From NCBI RefSeq assembly GCF_001562275.1, contig NZ_CP014304.1, positions 4,030,001-4,094,000 of the forward strand: a DNA stretch of 64,000 bases. Reading direction: 5' to 3'. This DNA comes from Hymenobacter sp. PAMC 26628. GTDB taxonomy: Bacteria; Bacteroidota; Bacteroidia; Cytophagales; Hymenobacteraceae. Below the pieces are notes generated by a model. That model was not told the DNA's origin and searched no databases. It was given only the letters and a program-made list of their open reading frames with translations. The first letter of the stretch is position 1. Each line of letters begins with the position of its first letter. The position numbers were made by a program, and so were the translations under genes. This document shows positions 24,185 to 30,953 of the stretch, in pieces.

Positions 24185-25333
24185 ATGCTGAACGCTGCGT
24201 CGTCGTTTTTCTTTTTAGCGGCTTACCTAGCCCTCGCCACCGGCAAAGCATGGGCCCAGGGCAGCGCCCGTCCGCTTGCCGGGGCCCCCGCAACAGTGGC
24301 TACGCCCGCCGCTTTCCTGGGTTTGGAGGCGCTATTCACGCTGCCCAAAAACTACGTGGTGCTACACACCGACCAGGCCCTGACGCTGGACGGCAACTTA
24401 TCGGAAAGCGACTGGCAGCGGGCCCCCTGGACGACGGATTTTGTGGACATCGAGGGCGCGGCCAAGCCGCTGCCGGCGTTCCAGACGCGGACGAAAATGC
24501 TGTGGAACGACTCGACGCTGTTCGTGGCCGCCACCTTGCAGGAACCGCAGGTGTGGGCCACCCAAACCCACCACGACGACATTATTTTCAAGGACAACGA
24601 CTTTGAAATCTTCATTAGCCCGAGCAACAGCACCCACCAATATTTTGAGATTGAGGTAAATGCGCTAAATAAAACCTTCGAGCTGTTCCTGTCCAAGCCC
24701 TACCGCAACGGCGGCGACGCGCTGGTGAGCTGGGACGCGGCCGGCCTGCGCTCGGGCGTGCAAATTGCCGGCACCCTGAACCACCCGCAGGACCAGGACC
24801 AGAGCTGGACCGTGGAAATGGCCATCCCGCTGCGGGCCCTGCGCATCGGCTACGCCGGGGCCCCGCCCACCGAAGGCACGCTGTGGCGCATCAATTTTTC
24901 GCGCGTGGAATGGGACACCGACGCGGCCGGCGACCAGAACCGCAAGCGCCGGAACGCGGCCGGCCACGACCTGCCCGAGCACAACTGGGTGTGGTCGCCG
25001 CAGGGCGTCATCAACATGCACTACCCCGAGCGCTGGGGCTATTTGCAGTTCACGCGCCAGGCCGGCGCGGCGTTTCGGCTGCCTTATGCCGAGCAGCAGA
25101 AGCGCTACCTGTGGCTGGTGTACTACCGCCAGCAGCAGTTCCGCGCGCAGCACGGCCGCTACGCCGCCACGCTGGCCGAGCTGAAAATAGGGCCCCAGCC
25201 TACCATCGACGACCGGGCCAACCAGTTGCAGCTGGCCGCCACGGCCCAGCAGTTTTCCGCCACGGTGGCGGCCCCGGGGGCCCCTGCCCTGCGCATCAAC
25301 GACGAAGGCCTTATCGAAACCCTGAAACCATGA
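24185..25333 (+). CDS. exported carbohydrate-binding (CBM9-like) protein
   Basis: 382 residues with a signal peptide (SFFFLAAYLALATGKAWAQ). Residues ~60-300 have the CBM9-type beta-sandwich pattern: 'LTLDGNLSESDWQRAPWTTDFVD', 'FQTRTKMLWNDSTLFVAATLQEP', 'DNDFEIFISPSNSTHQYFEIEVNALN', 'WTVEMAIPLRALR', 'WRINFSRVEW', 'WVWSPQGVINMHYPERWGYLQF'. Such proteins in Bacteroidota bind or process glycans. Its stop codon overlaps the next gene's ATG (ATGA), so it is translationally coupled with the putative glycosidase. Its position inside the sulfur cluster is unexplained. Confidence 0.85.
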   Translation: MLNAASSFFFLAAYLALATGKAWAQGSARPLAGAPATVATPAAFLGLEALFTLPKNYVVLHTDQALTLDGNLSESDWQRAPWTTDFVDIEGAAKPLPAFQTRTKMLWNDSTLFVAATLQEPQVWATQTHHDDIIFKDNDFEIFISPSNSTHQYFEIEVNALNKTFELFLSKPYRNGGDALVSWDAAGLRSGVQIAGTLNHPQDQDQSWTVEMAIPLRALRIGYAGAPPTEGTLWRINFSRVEWDTDAAGDQNRKRRNAAGHDLPEHNWVWSPQGVINMHYPERWGYLQFTRQAGAAFRLPYAEQQKRYLWLVYYRQQQFRAQHGRYAATLAELKIGPQPTIDDRANQLQLAATAQQFSATVAAPGAPALRINDEGLIETLKP

Positions 25334-26430
25334 ACAGCCGCCGGAATTTTGTTAAGAACAGCGTAACGGCGGGTCTGTCGGCCGCGCTTTTGCCGGCGGG
25401 GGCCCAGGCGGCCCTGCCCGTCGCGGAGGCCCCCAGGGCCCCCTGGAAGCATTGGGTGTGGACCAACCCCGACCCCAAAGACACGGCGGCCGAGTTGGCC
25501 GAGCGCTACAAAAAGTACTACGCGGCCGGCGTGCGCGGCATCTTTTTCGAGGCCGACAGCGAGCAGCACTGCCGCGCGGCCAAGGCCCAGAAGCTGGAGG
25601 CCCACCGCTGGATTTGGACGATGAACCGCGGCGAAAAGTCGCTGCTCGCCGCCCACCCCGAGTGGTACGCCGTGAACCGCAAGGGCGAGTCGTGCGCTAC
25701 CCACCCGCCCTACGTGGACTACTACCGCTGGCTGTGCCCCTCGCGCCCCGAGGTCATTCAGTACCTGGAAAACGACTACGCCGCGGCCCTGAAGAAAGAC
25801 TACGTGGACGGCGCGCACCTGGACTACGTGCGGTTTTGCGACGTGATTTTGCCCGTGAACCTGTGGGATAATTACAAGATTGTGCAAACCAGCGAACTGC
25901 CTGAGTACGACTTCTGCTACTGCGCCGTGTGCAAGGCGGCGTACAAAACCGAGCACGGCATCGACATCGACACCGTGCAGTTTCCGGAGGCCAGCCCCTC
26001 GTGGCGGCGCTTCCGCTACCAGCGCGTGAACCGGGTGGTGGCGCGGCTGATGGCCGTGGCCCAAACGCATCGCAAGCCCCTGACGGCGGCCGTGTTCCCG
26101 ACCCCCGACATTGCCCACCGCAACGTGAAGCAGGACTGGGTGAACTGGAACATCAGCGGCGTGTGCCCCATGATTTACCACGGCTTCTACAAGGAAAACG
26201 TGGCCTGGATTGGCCAGGCCGTGGCCGAAGGCGTGGGGGCCCTGAACGGTAAATTCCCGCTCTACGCCGGCCTGTACCTGTCCGATTTCAAGAACGACGC
26301 CGAGGTGCAGCAAGGCATCGAACTCGCCCTGCGCAACGGCGCGGCCGGCGTGTCGCTGTTCGGCAACGTGGCCGATGGCACGCTGGCGGCGCTGAAAAGC
26401 GCGTCGGCTAATGCTTTGGGTACCAAATAA
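25330..26430 (+). CDS. exported putative glycoside hydrolase (TIM-barrel)
   Basis: 366 residues. N-terminal 'MNSRRNFVKNSVTAGLSAALLPAGAQA' region is an RR-type (Tat-like) signal. The mature part resembles putative glycosyl-hydrolase-like families: 'WVWTNPDPKDTAAELAERYK', 'VRGIFFEAD', 'HPEWYAVNRKGESCA', 'DGAHLDYVRFCDVILP' (Asp on strands typical of the active site), 'VSVN'-like stretch near 'WVNWNISGVCPMIYHGFY' and 'LYAGLYLSDF'. Substrate unknown. ATG overlaps the CBM9-like gene's stop. Alternative: a non-catalytic TIM-barrel relative. Contains a CYCAVCKAAY segment that could bind metal. Confidence 0.75.
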   Translation: MNSRRNFVKNSVTAGLSAALLPAGAQAALPVAEAPRAPWKHWVWTNPDPKDTAAELAERYKKYYAAGVRGIFFEADSEQHCRAAKAQKLEAHRWIWTMNRGEKSLLAAHPEWYAVNRKGESCATHPPYVDYYRWLCPSRPEVIQYLENDYAAALKKDYVDGAHLDYVRFCDVILPVNLWDNYKIVQTSELPEYDFCYCAVCKAAYKTEHGIDIDTVQFPEASPSWRRFRYQRVNRVVARLMAVAQTHRKPLTAAVFPTPDIAHRNVKQDWVNWNISGVCPMIYHGFYKENVAWIGQAVAEGVGALNGKFPLYAGLYLSDFKNDAEVQQGIELALRNGAAGVSLFGNVADGTLAALKSASANALGTK

Positions 26431-26546
26431 AACCGCCGGGGCCCCTGGCCTGGCAAGCGCCGCGCTACCAGCCGGGGCCCCTCCCCGCACGGCGCCCACC
26501 GGCCCGGGCCGATTTTCTCGGCTAAAGTTGTATTTTACCTGAGATT

Positions 26547-27857
26547 ATGGCTACTGACCTGCTTATGTCTGCGCCGCCCACCAAGGGCCCAGCCGCGGGG
26601 GCCCCGGCGGGGCCCTCGCTGCCCGTGTTCCTCGACTTGGAGCAGCGGCGGGTGCTGCTGGTGGGCGGCGGCGACGAAGCCCTGGCCCAGCTCACGGCCG
26701 TGCTGCACGAGCACCCGCACGCGGCCATCACGGTGGTGGCCCCGCACTTGCTGCCGGCTCTCTACGCCCTGGCGGCCCAGCACGAGCAGGTCATCCTGCG
26801 CCGCCGCGCCTTCGAGCCCGACGACCTGGTGGGCCACGACCTGGTGCTGGTGGCCGCCACCGACGCGGCGCTGCACGGCCGCGTGCGCGCCGCTTCGTCG
26901 GCCCGCCGGCTGCACGCCGTGGCCGCCTTCGGTCCCGCCGAGGAAGCCGCGGCCATCGACTACTGGCGGCGCGTGGCCACGGCCACGTTGGGGGCCTTCG
27001 CCATCTTTTTGGTCATCAATATTTTGTCGTACTACTTCACCTGGCAGCAGGTGTGGGGCGTGGCCCGCTCGTCGGGCACGTTCTACACGTTTGTGGCGGT
27101 GGGTTTTATCGCCCAGCTGATCGACGGGATGCTGGGCATGGGCTACGGCGTGGTGTCGGCCATCAGCCTGATGTCGCTGGGGCTGAGCCCGGCGTCGGTC
27201 AGCGCCAGCATCCACACGGCCGAGATGTTCGCCAGCGGCGCCTCGGGCTACAACCACTACCGGTTCGGTAATGTCAACAAGCGGCTGTTCAAGGTGCTGC
27301 TGTTGCCGGGCATCGCCGGTTCCATCAGTGGGGCCCTGCTGCTGGCCAAGTTCGGCGACCAGTACGCCAACATCATCAAGCCCGTGCTGGCGCTGTACCT
27401 GCTCGGGCTGGGCGTGCGCATCATCAGCAAGGCCGTGCGCCAGCAGGCCCAGCAGCGCCGCAAGGTGAAAAACGCCGGCTGGCTGGCCGGCGCCGGCGGC
27501 TTCCTCGATTCGTTCGGCGGCGGCGGCTGGGGGCCCCTGGTTACGAGCACGCTCATCGCCAACGGCCGCACGCCCAACTATGTCATCGGCACCGTCAGCC
27601 TGGTCGAGTTCTTCGTGACGTTTGCCAGCGCCCTCACGTTTTTCTCGATTCTGGGCCTTTCGCACTGGCAAATCGTGGCCGGCCTCATCGTGGGCGGCGT
27701 GGCGGCCGCGCCCATCGCCGCCCGCCTGGCCGGCCGCCTGCCCACCCGCTGGATGTTCGTCGGCGTAGGCACCATGGTGGTGGTGTGGAGCCTGTGGGCC
27801 CTGCGCAAAGTAGACGTGGCCCCCGTCTGGCACTACCTGGGGGGCCTGTTCAGCTAG
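26547..27857 (+). CDS. fusion: siroheme-synthase-like Rossmann domain + TauE/SafE (TSUP) transporter
   Basis: 436 residues. Residues ~22-135 ('LPVFLDLEQRRVLLVGGGDEALAQLTAVL', 'AITVVAP', 'DLVGHDLVLVAATDAALHGRVRAASSA') match the precorrin-2 dehydrogenase N-terminal domain of CysG/Met8. The rest has about eight transmembrane segments of the TSUP family, with repeats 'FIAQLIDGMLGMGYGVVSAISLMSLGLSPASVSASIHTAEMFASG' and 'GFLDSFGGGGWGPLVTSTLIANGRTPNYVIGTVSLVEFFVTFA'. TSUP proteins move sulfite, sulfonates or related anions. The Asn-Val-Asp segment that holds the catalytic Asp in dehydrogenases is replaced by 'HAVAAFGPAEEAA', so dehydrogenase activity is doubtful; it may sense. Ends the sulfur cluster. 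Confidence 0.88.
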   Translation: MATDLLMSAPPTKGPAAGAPAGPSLPVFLDLEQRRVLLVGGGDEALAQLTAVLHEHPHAAITVVAPHLLPALYALAAQHEQVILRRRAFEPDDLVGHDLVLVAATDAALHGRVRAASSARRLHAVAAFGPAEEAAAIDYWRRVATATLGAFAIFLVINILSYYFTWQQVWGVARSSGTFYTFVAVGFIAQLIDGMLGMGYGVVSAISLMSLGLSPASVSASIHTAEMFASGASGYNHYRFGNVNKRLFKVLLLPGIAGSISGALLLAKFGDQYANIIKPVLALYLLGLGVRIISKAVRQQAQQRRKVKNAGWLAGAGGFLDSFGGGGWGPLVTSTLIANGRTPNYVIGTVSLVEFFVTFASALTFFSILGLSHWQIVAGLIVGGVAAAPIAARLAGRLPTRWMFVGVGTMVVVWSLWALRKVDVAPVWHYLGGLFS

Positions 27858-27919
27858 CCGCCGGGCACTTTTACCCGATTGCGAGCGTACTTTGGAAGCG
27901 CATTAATTTCAGCCCGGCC

Positions 27920-28099
27920 ATGACCAAGGAGCAAGTAATTACGTCGTTGCAAGATTTGCCCGAAACCTTTGAGCCCGAGCAGCTCATCGAGCGCCTCATT
28001 TCCCTGCAAAAGATGGAAGAAGGTTTGGAGCAGGTAAAGCAGGGCGAAGTGGTGACCGTGGAAGAAGCCAAACAACGCCTAGCGAAGTGGTTAATTTAG
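27920..28099 (+). CDS. small antitoxin-like protein (module 1)
   Basis: 59 residues, MTKEQVITSLQDLPETFEPEQLIERLISLQ..., acidic and helical, ending 'VTVEEAKQRLAKWL'. Size, helical 'EEAK' C-terminal segment and overlap with a ParE/RelE-like gene identify an antitoxin that should bind and neutralise the toxin and repress the pair. It overlaps the toxin gene by 13 bases. A paralogue with the same first nine residues (MTKEQVITS) starts at 28616. Confidence 0.8.
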   Translation: MTKEQVITSLQDLPETFEPEQLIERLISLQKMEEGLEQVKQGEVVTVEEAKQRLAKWLI

Positions 28100-28383
28100 G
28101 GCTTTCACGCCGCGCTTCCGATGAAATTTACGAGGAAGCTGAGCGGCTCGGCGCTTTTTCGCCGTCCTACGCCAAGGCTTTTATCGACGCTATTTTCGCC
28201 AAAATAGATTTGCTGCGCCGGTTTCCGGAATTAGGCCGCGCAGTACCTGAATACGGCAACCCGGCCATCCGCGAGGTATTCTACCGCCACTACCGCATCT
28301 TCTATTTCGTCGCGCCCGGCGGGGGCCCCGTGGGCATCACGTCGGTGCAGTCGAGCCGCTATCCGTTGCAACCGCTACAATAG
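28087..28383 (+). CDS. ParE/RelE-superfamily toxin (module 1)
   Basis: 98 residues. 'LSRRASDEIYEEAERLG..SPSYAKAFIDAIFAKIDLLRRFPELGRAVPEYGNPAIREVFYRHYRIFYFV' is the ParE-type pattern: two N-terminal helices, then the strand block with 'RELGR.VPE' and 'YRHYRI.Y'. ParE toxins poison gyrase; RelE relatives cut mRNA; which applies here is not visible. It starts with GTG (28087) inside the antitoxin's last codons. A hairpin terminator follows at once. Confidence 0.82.
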   Translation: MVNLGLSRRASDEIYEEAERLGAFSPSYAKAFIDAIFAKIDLLRRFPELGRAVPEYGNPAIREVFYRHYRIFYFVAPGGGPVGITSVQSSRYPLQPLQ

Positions 28384-28418
28384 AAACGGCCCGCCTGAAG
28401 CTTTAGGCGGGCCGTTTT
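28384..28418 (+). terminator. terminator of TA module 1
   Basis: AAACGGCCCGCCT and AGGCGGGCCGTTT form a 13-bp stem followed by T. The same stem sequence follows module 2. Confidence 0.8.
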
Positions 28419-28446
28419 GGCTTGTTGACTGACTCAGCCCGGGGCC

Positions 28447-28503
28447 CTAAATATCGAACTTGATGCCCTGGGCCAGTGGTAATTCCGTGGAGTAGTTGAT
28501 GAT
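28447..28503 (-). pseudogene. fragment of the 3' end of the aldehyde dehydrogenase gene
   Basis: On the minus strand 57 bases encode 'INYSTELPLAQGIKFDI' and stop, against 'INYSTELPLAQGIKFDV' at the end of the intact gene (29148-29204). About a dozen base differences are nearly all silent, and the preceding CAGCCCGGGGCCCTA is identical. Nothing of the gene upstream of this point is present. Confidence 0.85.
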
Positions 28504-28504
28504 A

Positions 28505-28552
28505 GCGTGGAGCCTGTGGGTACTCCGCGAGCTGCTGCAAAGCGCTTATTAG
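28505..28552 (+). pseudogene. fragment of the 3' end of a TauE/SafE gene
   Basis: Directly abutting the dehydrogenase fragment, the plus strand reads 'AWSLWVLRELLQSAY' and TAG. The intact fusion gene at 27783 reads 'VWSLWALRKVDVAP...'. The shared run GTGGAGCCTGTGGG supports a common origin; the tails then differ. Confidence 0.6.
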
Positions 28553-28615
28553 CCCCGAAATTTATTATTATTCCGTTCAGGCGTAAATTGCTATTCACAT
28601 TCAATTGCCTTCGCT

Positions 28616-28804
28616 ATGACCAAAGAACAGGTAATAACTTCTTTGCAAAACCTACCCGACGACTTCCAGTTGGAGGATTTATTCGAGCGGCTGCTGTTCG
28701 TGCAACACCTGGACGAGCGCGTTGCGCTGTCGCAGCAACCCGGCAACAGCGTTTCTTTCGAGGAAGCGCAACGACTGATTAATGACGCTTCTCATGCGGC
28801 CTGA
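28616..28804 (+). CDS. small antitoxin-like protein (module 2)
   Basis: 62 residues, paralogue of the product at 27920-28099: MTKEQVITSLQNLPDDFQLEDLFERLLFVQ, ending 'VSFEEAQRLINDAS'. It overlaps the toxin gene by 23 bases. Same order and overlap as in module 1, but the proteins have diverged clearly outside the N terminus, so cross-neutralisation is not certain. Confidence 0.8.
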   Translation: MTKEQVITSLQNLPDDFQLEDLFERLLFVQHLDERVALSQQPGNSVSFEEAQRLINDASHAA

Positions 28805-29084
28805 GTTCCTCACGGCTTGCCTCGAAGATATTTTAGCCATCAGAGACCATTTAGCCGGCCATTCGGCTAGCGCGGCCACTCGTTTCGTAGAATCAGTTTT
28901 TGCCAAAGTGGCCCAATTGGAGTCATTCCCCCAGCTTGGTCGTATGGTGCCCGAATACCAGCAGCCTGCCGTTTGGGAACTCCTGTACCGTCAGTACCGC
29001 ATCGTTTACCGCTTGCTCAACGACGGCCGGATTTCAGTGATTGCCGTGCGCAGCGGCTTACTGCCGCTTGATTTGGAACCATAA
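28782..29084 (+). CDS. ParE/RelE-superfamily toxin (module 2)
   Basis: 100 residues. 'CLEDILAIRDHLAGHSASAATRFVESVFAKVAQLESFPQLGRMVPEYQQPAVWELLYRQYRIVYRLL' lines up with the module-1 toxin ('FPELGRAVPEYGNPAIREVFYRHYRIFYFV'). ATG at 28782 lies within the antitoxin gene; a second ATG (28794) is possible. Followed by a terminator whose stem is the same as in module 1, then by the end of the aldehyde dehydrogenase gene. Confidence 0.82.
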   Translation: MTLLMRPEFLTACLEDILAIRDHLAGHSASAATRFVESVFAKVAQLESFPQLGRMVPEYQQPAVWELLYRQYRIVYRLLNDGRISVIAVRSGLLPLDLEP

Positions 29085-29118
29085 AAACGGCCCGCCTGAT
29101 GCATAAGGCGGGCCGTTT
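29085..29118 (+). terminator. terminator of TA module 2
   Basis: AAACGGCCCGCCT / AGGCGGGCCGTTT stem, loop GATGCATA. It can also serve the convergent dehydrogenase gene in the opposite direction. Confidence 0.75.
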
Positions 29119-29147
29119 CTAATTGCTATCAAATGCAGCCCGGGGCC

Positions 29148-30758
29148 CTACACGTCGAATTTAATCCCTTGGGCCAGGGGTAGTTCCGTGGAATAATTAA
29201 TCGTGTTGGTTTGGCGGCGCATGTACACTTTCCAGGCGTCGGAGCCGGATTCGCGGCCGCCGCCGGTTTCCTTTTCGCCGCCGAACGCGCCCCCGATTTC
29301 GGCCCCGCTCGTGCCGATGTTCACGTTGGCGATGCCGCAGTCGGAGCCGCTGGCGGCCAGGAAGGCCTCGGCCTCGCGCATGTTCAGGGTGAAGATGCTG
29401 CTGCTCAGGCCCTGGCGCACGTCGTTTTGCAAGTCGATGGCGTTCTGCACGTCGCCGCTGTACCTGATGAGGTAGAGGATGGGCGCGAAGGTTTCTTCCT
29501 GCACCGTGGCGTAGTGGTTTTCCACTTCCACCAGCGCGGGGCGCACGTAGTGGCCACCGGCGTATGCGGGGCCCGTCAGCACCTCGCCGCCGGTTAGCAG
29601 TGTGCCGCCTTCGGCCTGCACTTGCTCCAGGGCCCCGGTGAAGGCCGTTACCGCGGCCCCGTCAATCAGGGGCCCCACGAGGGTGCCCTCTTGCAGCGGG
29701 TGGCCGATGGGCAACTTGGGGTAGATGGCCAGCAGGCGCTGCTTCACGTCCTCAAAAATGCTGTCTTCAATAATGACGCGGCGGGTGCTGGTGCAGCGCT
29801 GCCCGGCCGTGCCCACGGCCCCGAACACGATGGCGCGGATGGCAATGTTCAGGTCGGCGTTTTTGGTGACGATGATGGCGTTGTTGCCGCCCAGCTCCAG
29901 CAGGGCGCGGCCCAGGCGGGCCCCCACCACTTCGCCCACTTTGCGGCCCATGCGGGTGCTGCCCGTGGCCGAGACAAGCGGCACGCGCCGGTCGGCGGCC
30001 ATTGCTGCGCCGATGGTGGCGTCGCCGATAATCAGGTTGAACACGCCTTCGGGGATGTCGTTGTCGGCCAGCACGCTGCGGATGATGTGCTGCATGGCCA
30101 CGGCGGTGAGCGGCGTTTTCTCCGACGGCTTCCAGATGCTGACGTCGCCGCACACGGCGGCCAGCATGGCGTTCCAGCTCCACACGGCCACCGGGAAGTT
30201 GAAGGCCGAGATGATGCCCACCACGCCCAGCGGCTGGTACTGGTCGTACATGCGGTGCGCGGGCCGCTCCGAGTGCATGGTGAAGCCGTGCAGCTGCCGG
30301 CTCAGGCCCACGGCAAAGTCGCAGATGTCAATCATCTCCTGCACTTCGCCCAGGCCTTCTTGCAGGATTTTGCCCATCTCGGCGCTCACCAGCTTGCCCA
30401 GCGGCTCCTTGCATTCGCGCAGCCGGTTGCCAATCTGGCGCACGATGTCGCCGCGCTTGGGCGCCGGCACCAGGCGCCAGGTTTTAAAGGCTTCCTGGGC
30501 GGCCTGCACCACGGTTTCGTAGTCGGCGGCGGTGGCGAAGGCCACGCTGGCAATGCGCTGGCCGTCGGCGGGCGCATTTATCACGCGGCGGTCGGCATTG
30601 GGGCCCCCGCCCCAGGTGCGGCCGGTGGCGTAGGCGGCGTTGTCGGCTTCCACGCCGAGCTGGCGGAGCACGTCTTGCAGGCCGTGGGGGTCGGCGTGGA
30701 GGTGGCCGCCGGGCACAGCGAGGTCGGCGGCGGTTTCTTGTTCGAGGGCTTGCTTCAT
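29148..30758 (-). CDS. aldehyde dehydrogenase, ALDH7 (antiquitin / aminoadipate-semialdehyde) type
   Basis: 536 residues. NAD-binding and catalytic features: 'GIISAFNFPVAVWSWNAMLA', 'IWKPSEKTPLTA', 'SATGSTRMGRKVGEVV', catalytic Glu in 'ALLELGGNNAIIV', catalytic Cys in 'GTAGQRCTSTRRVII', and the ALDH7-typical end 'NIGTSGAEIGGAFGGEKETGGGRESGSDAWKVYMRRQTNTINYS'. ALDH7 enzymes oxidise alpha-aminoadipate semialdehyde (piperideine-6-carboxylate) in lysine breakdown; no lysine genes are nearby to confirm. Start ATG at 30758 gives MKQALEQET; longer frames upstream are not conserved. A short copy of its 3' end lies at 28447-28503. Confidence 0.92.
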   Translation of the reverse strand: MKQALEQETAADLAVPGGHLHADPHGLQDVLRQLGVEADNAAYATGRTWGGGPNADRRVINAPADGQRIASVAFATAADYETVVQAAQEAFKTWRLVPAPKRGDIVRQIGNRLRECKEPLGKLVSAEMGKILQEGLGEVQEMIDICDFAVGLSRQLHGFTMHSERPAHRMYDQYQPLGVVGIISAFNFPVAVWSWNAMLAAVCGDVSIWKPSEKTPLTAVAMQHIIRSVLADNDIPEGVFNLIIGDATIGAAMAADRRVPLVSATGSTRMGRKVGEVVGARLGRALLELGGNNAIIVTKNADLNIAIRAIVFGAVGTAGQRCTSTRRVIIEDSIFEDVKQRLLAIYPKLPIGHPLQEGTLVGPLIDGAAVTAFTGALEQVQAEGGTLLTGGEVLTGPAYAGGHYVRPALVEVENHYATVQEETFAPILYLIRYSGDVQNAIDLQNDVRQGLSSSIFTLNMREAEAFLAASGSDCGIANVNIGTSGAEIGGAFGGEKETGGGRESGSDAWKVYMRRQTNTINYSTELPLAQGIKFDV

Positions 30759-30820
30759 GAATGAAATGGCAACGGGTGGGAAGGCAACGGAAGGAGCCCC
30801 GCGCGGCGGCGGGGCCCCGG

Positions 30821-30828
30821 CAAAAGTA
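30821..30828 (-). promoter_or_regulatory. -7 box (TACTTTTG) of the aldehyde dehydrogenase gene
   Basis: Exact TAnnTTTG match on the minus strand, 62 bases before the ATG. No -33 TTG at normal spacing was seen in the GC-rich upstream sequence. Confidence 0.4.
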
Positions 30829-30953
30829 GGGCCCCGGGCGGCCTGCCGCCCCGGGGCCCCAAGCCGCTGGTTTTGTGCAGCGCCGGGTGAAGGATCGATG
30901 TCATTTGCGCCTAACTTGCCGGTGATATTCACAGTTTTCCATTCTTTCTTCCG

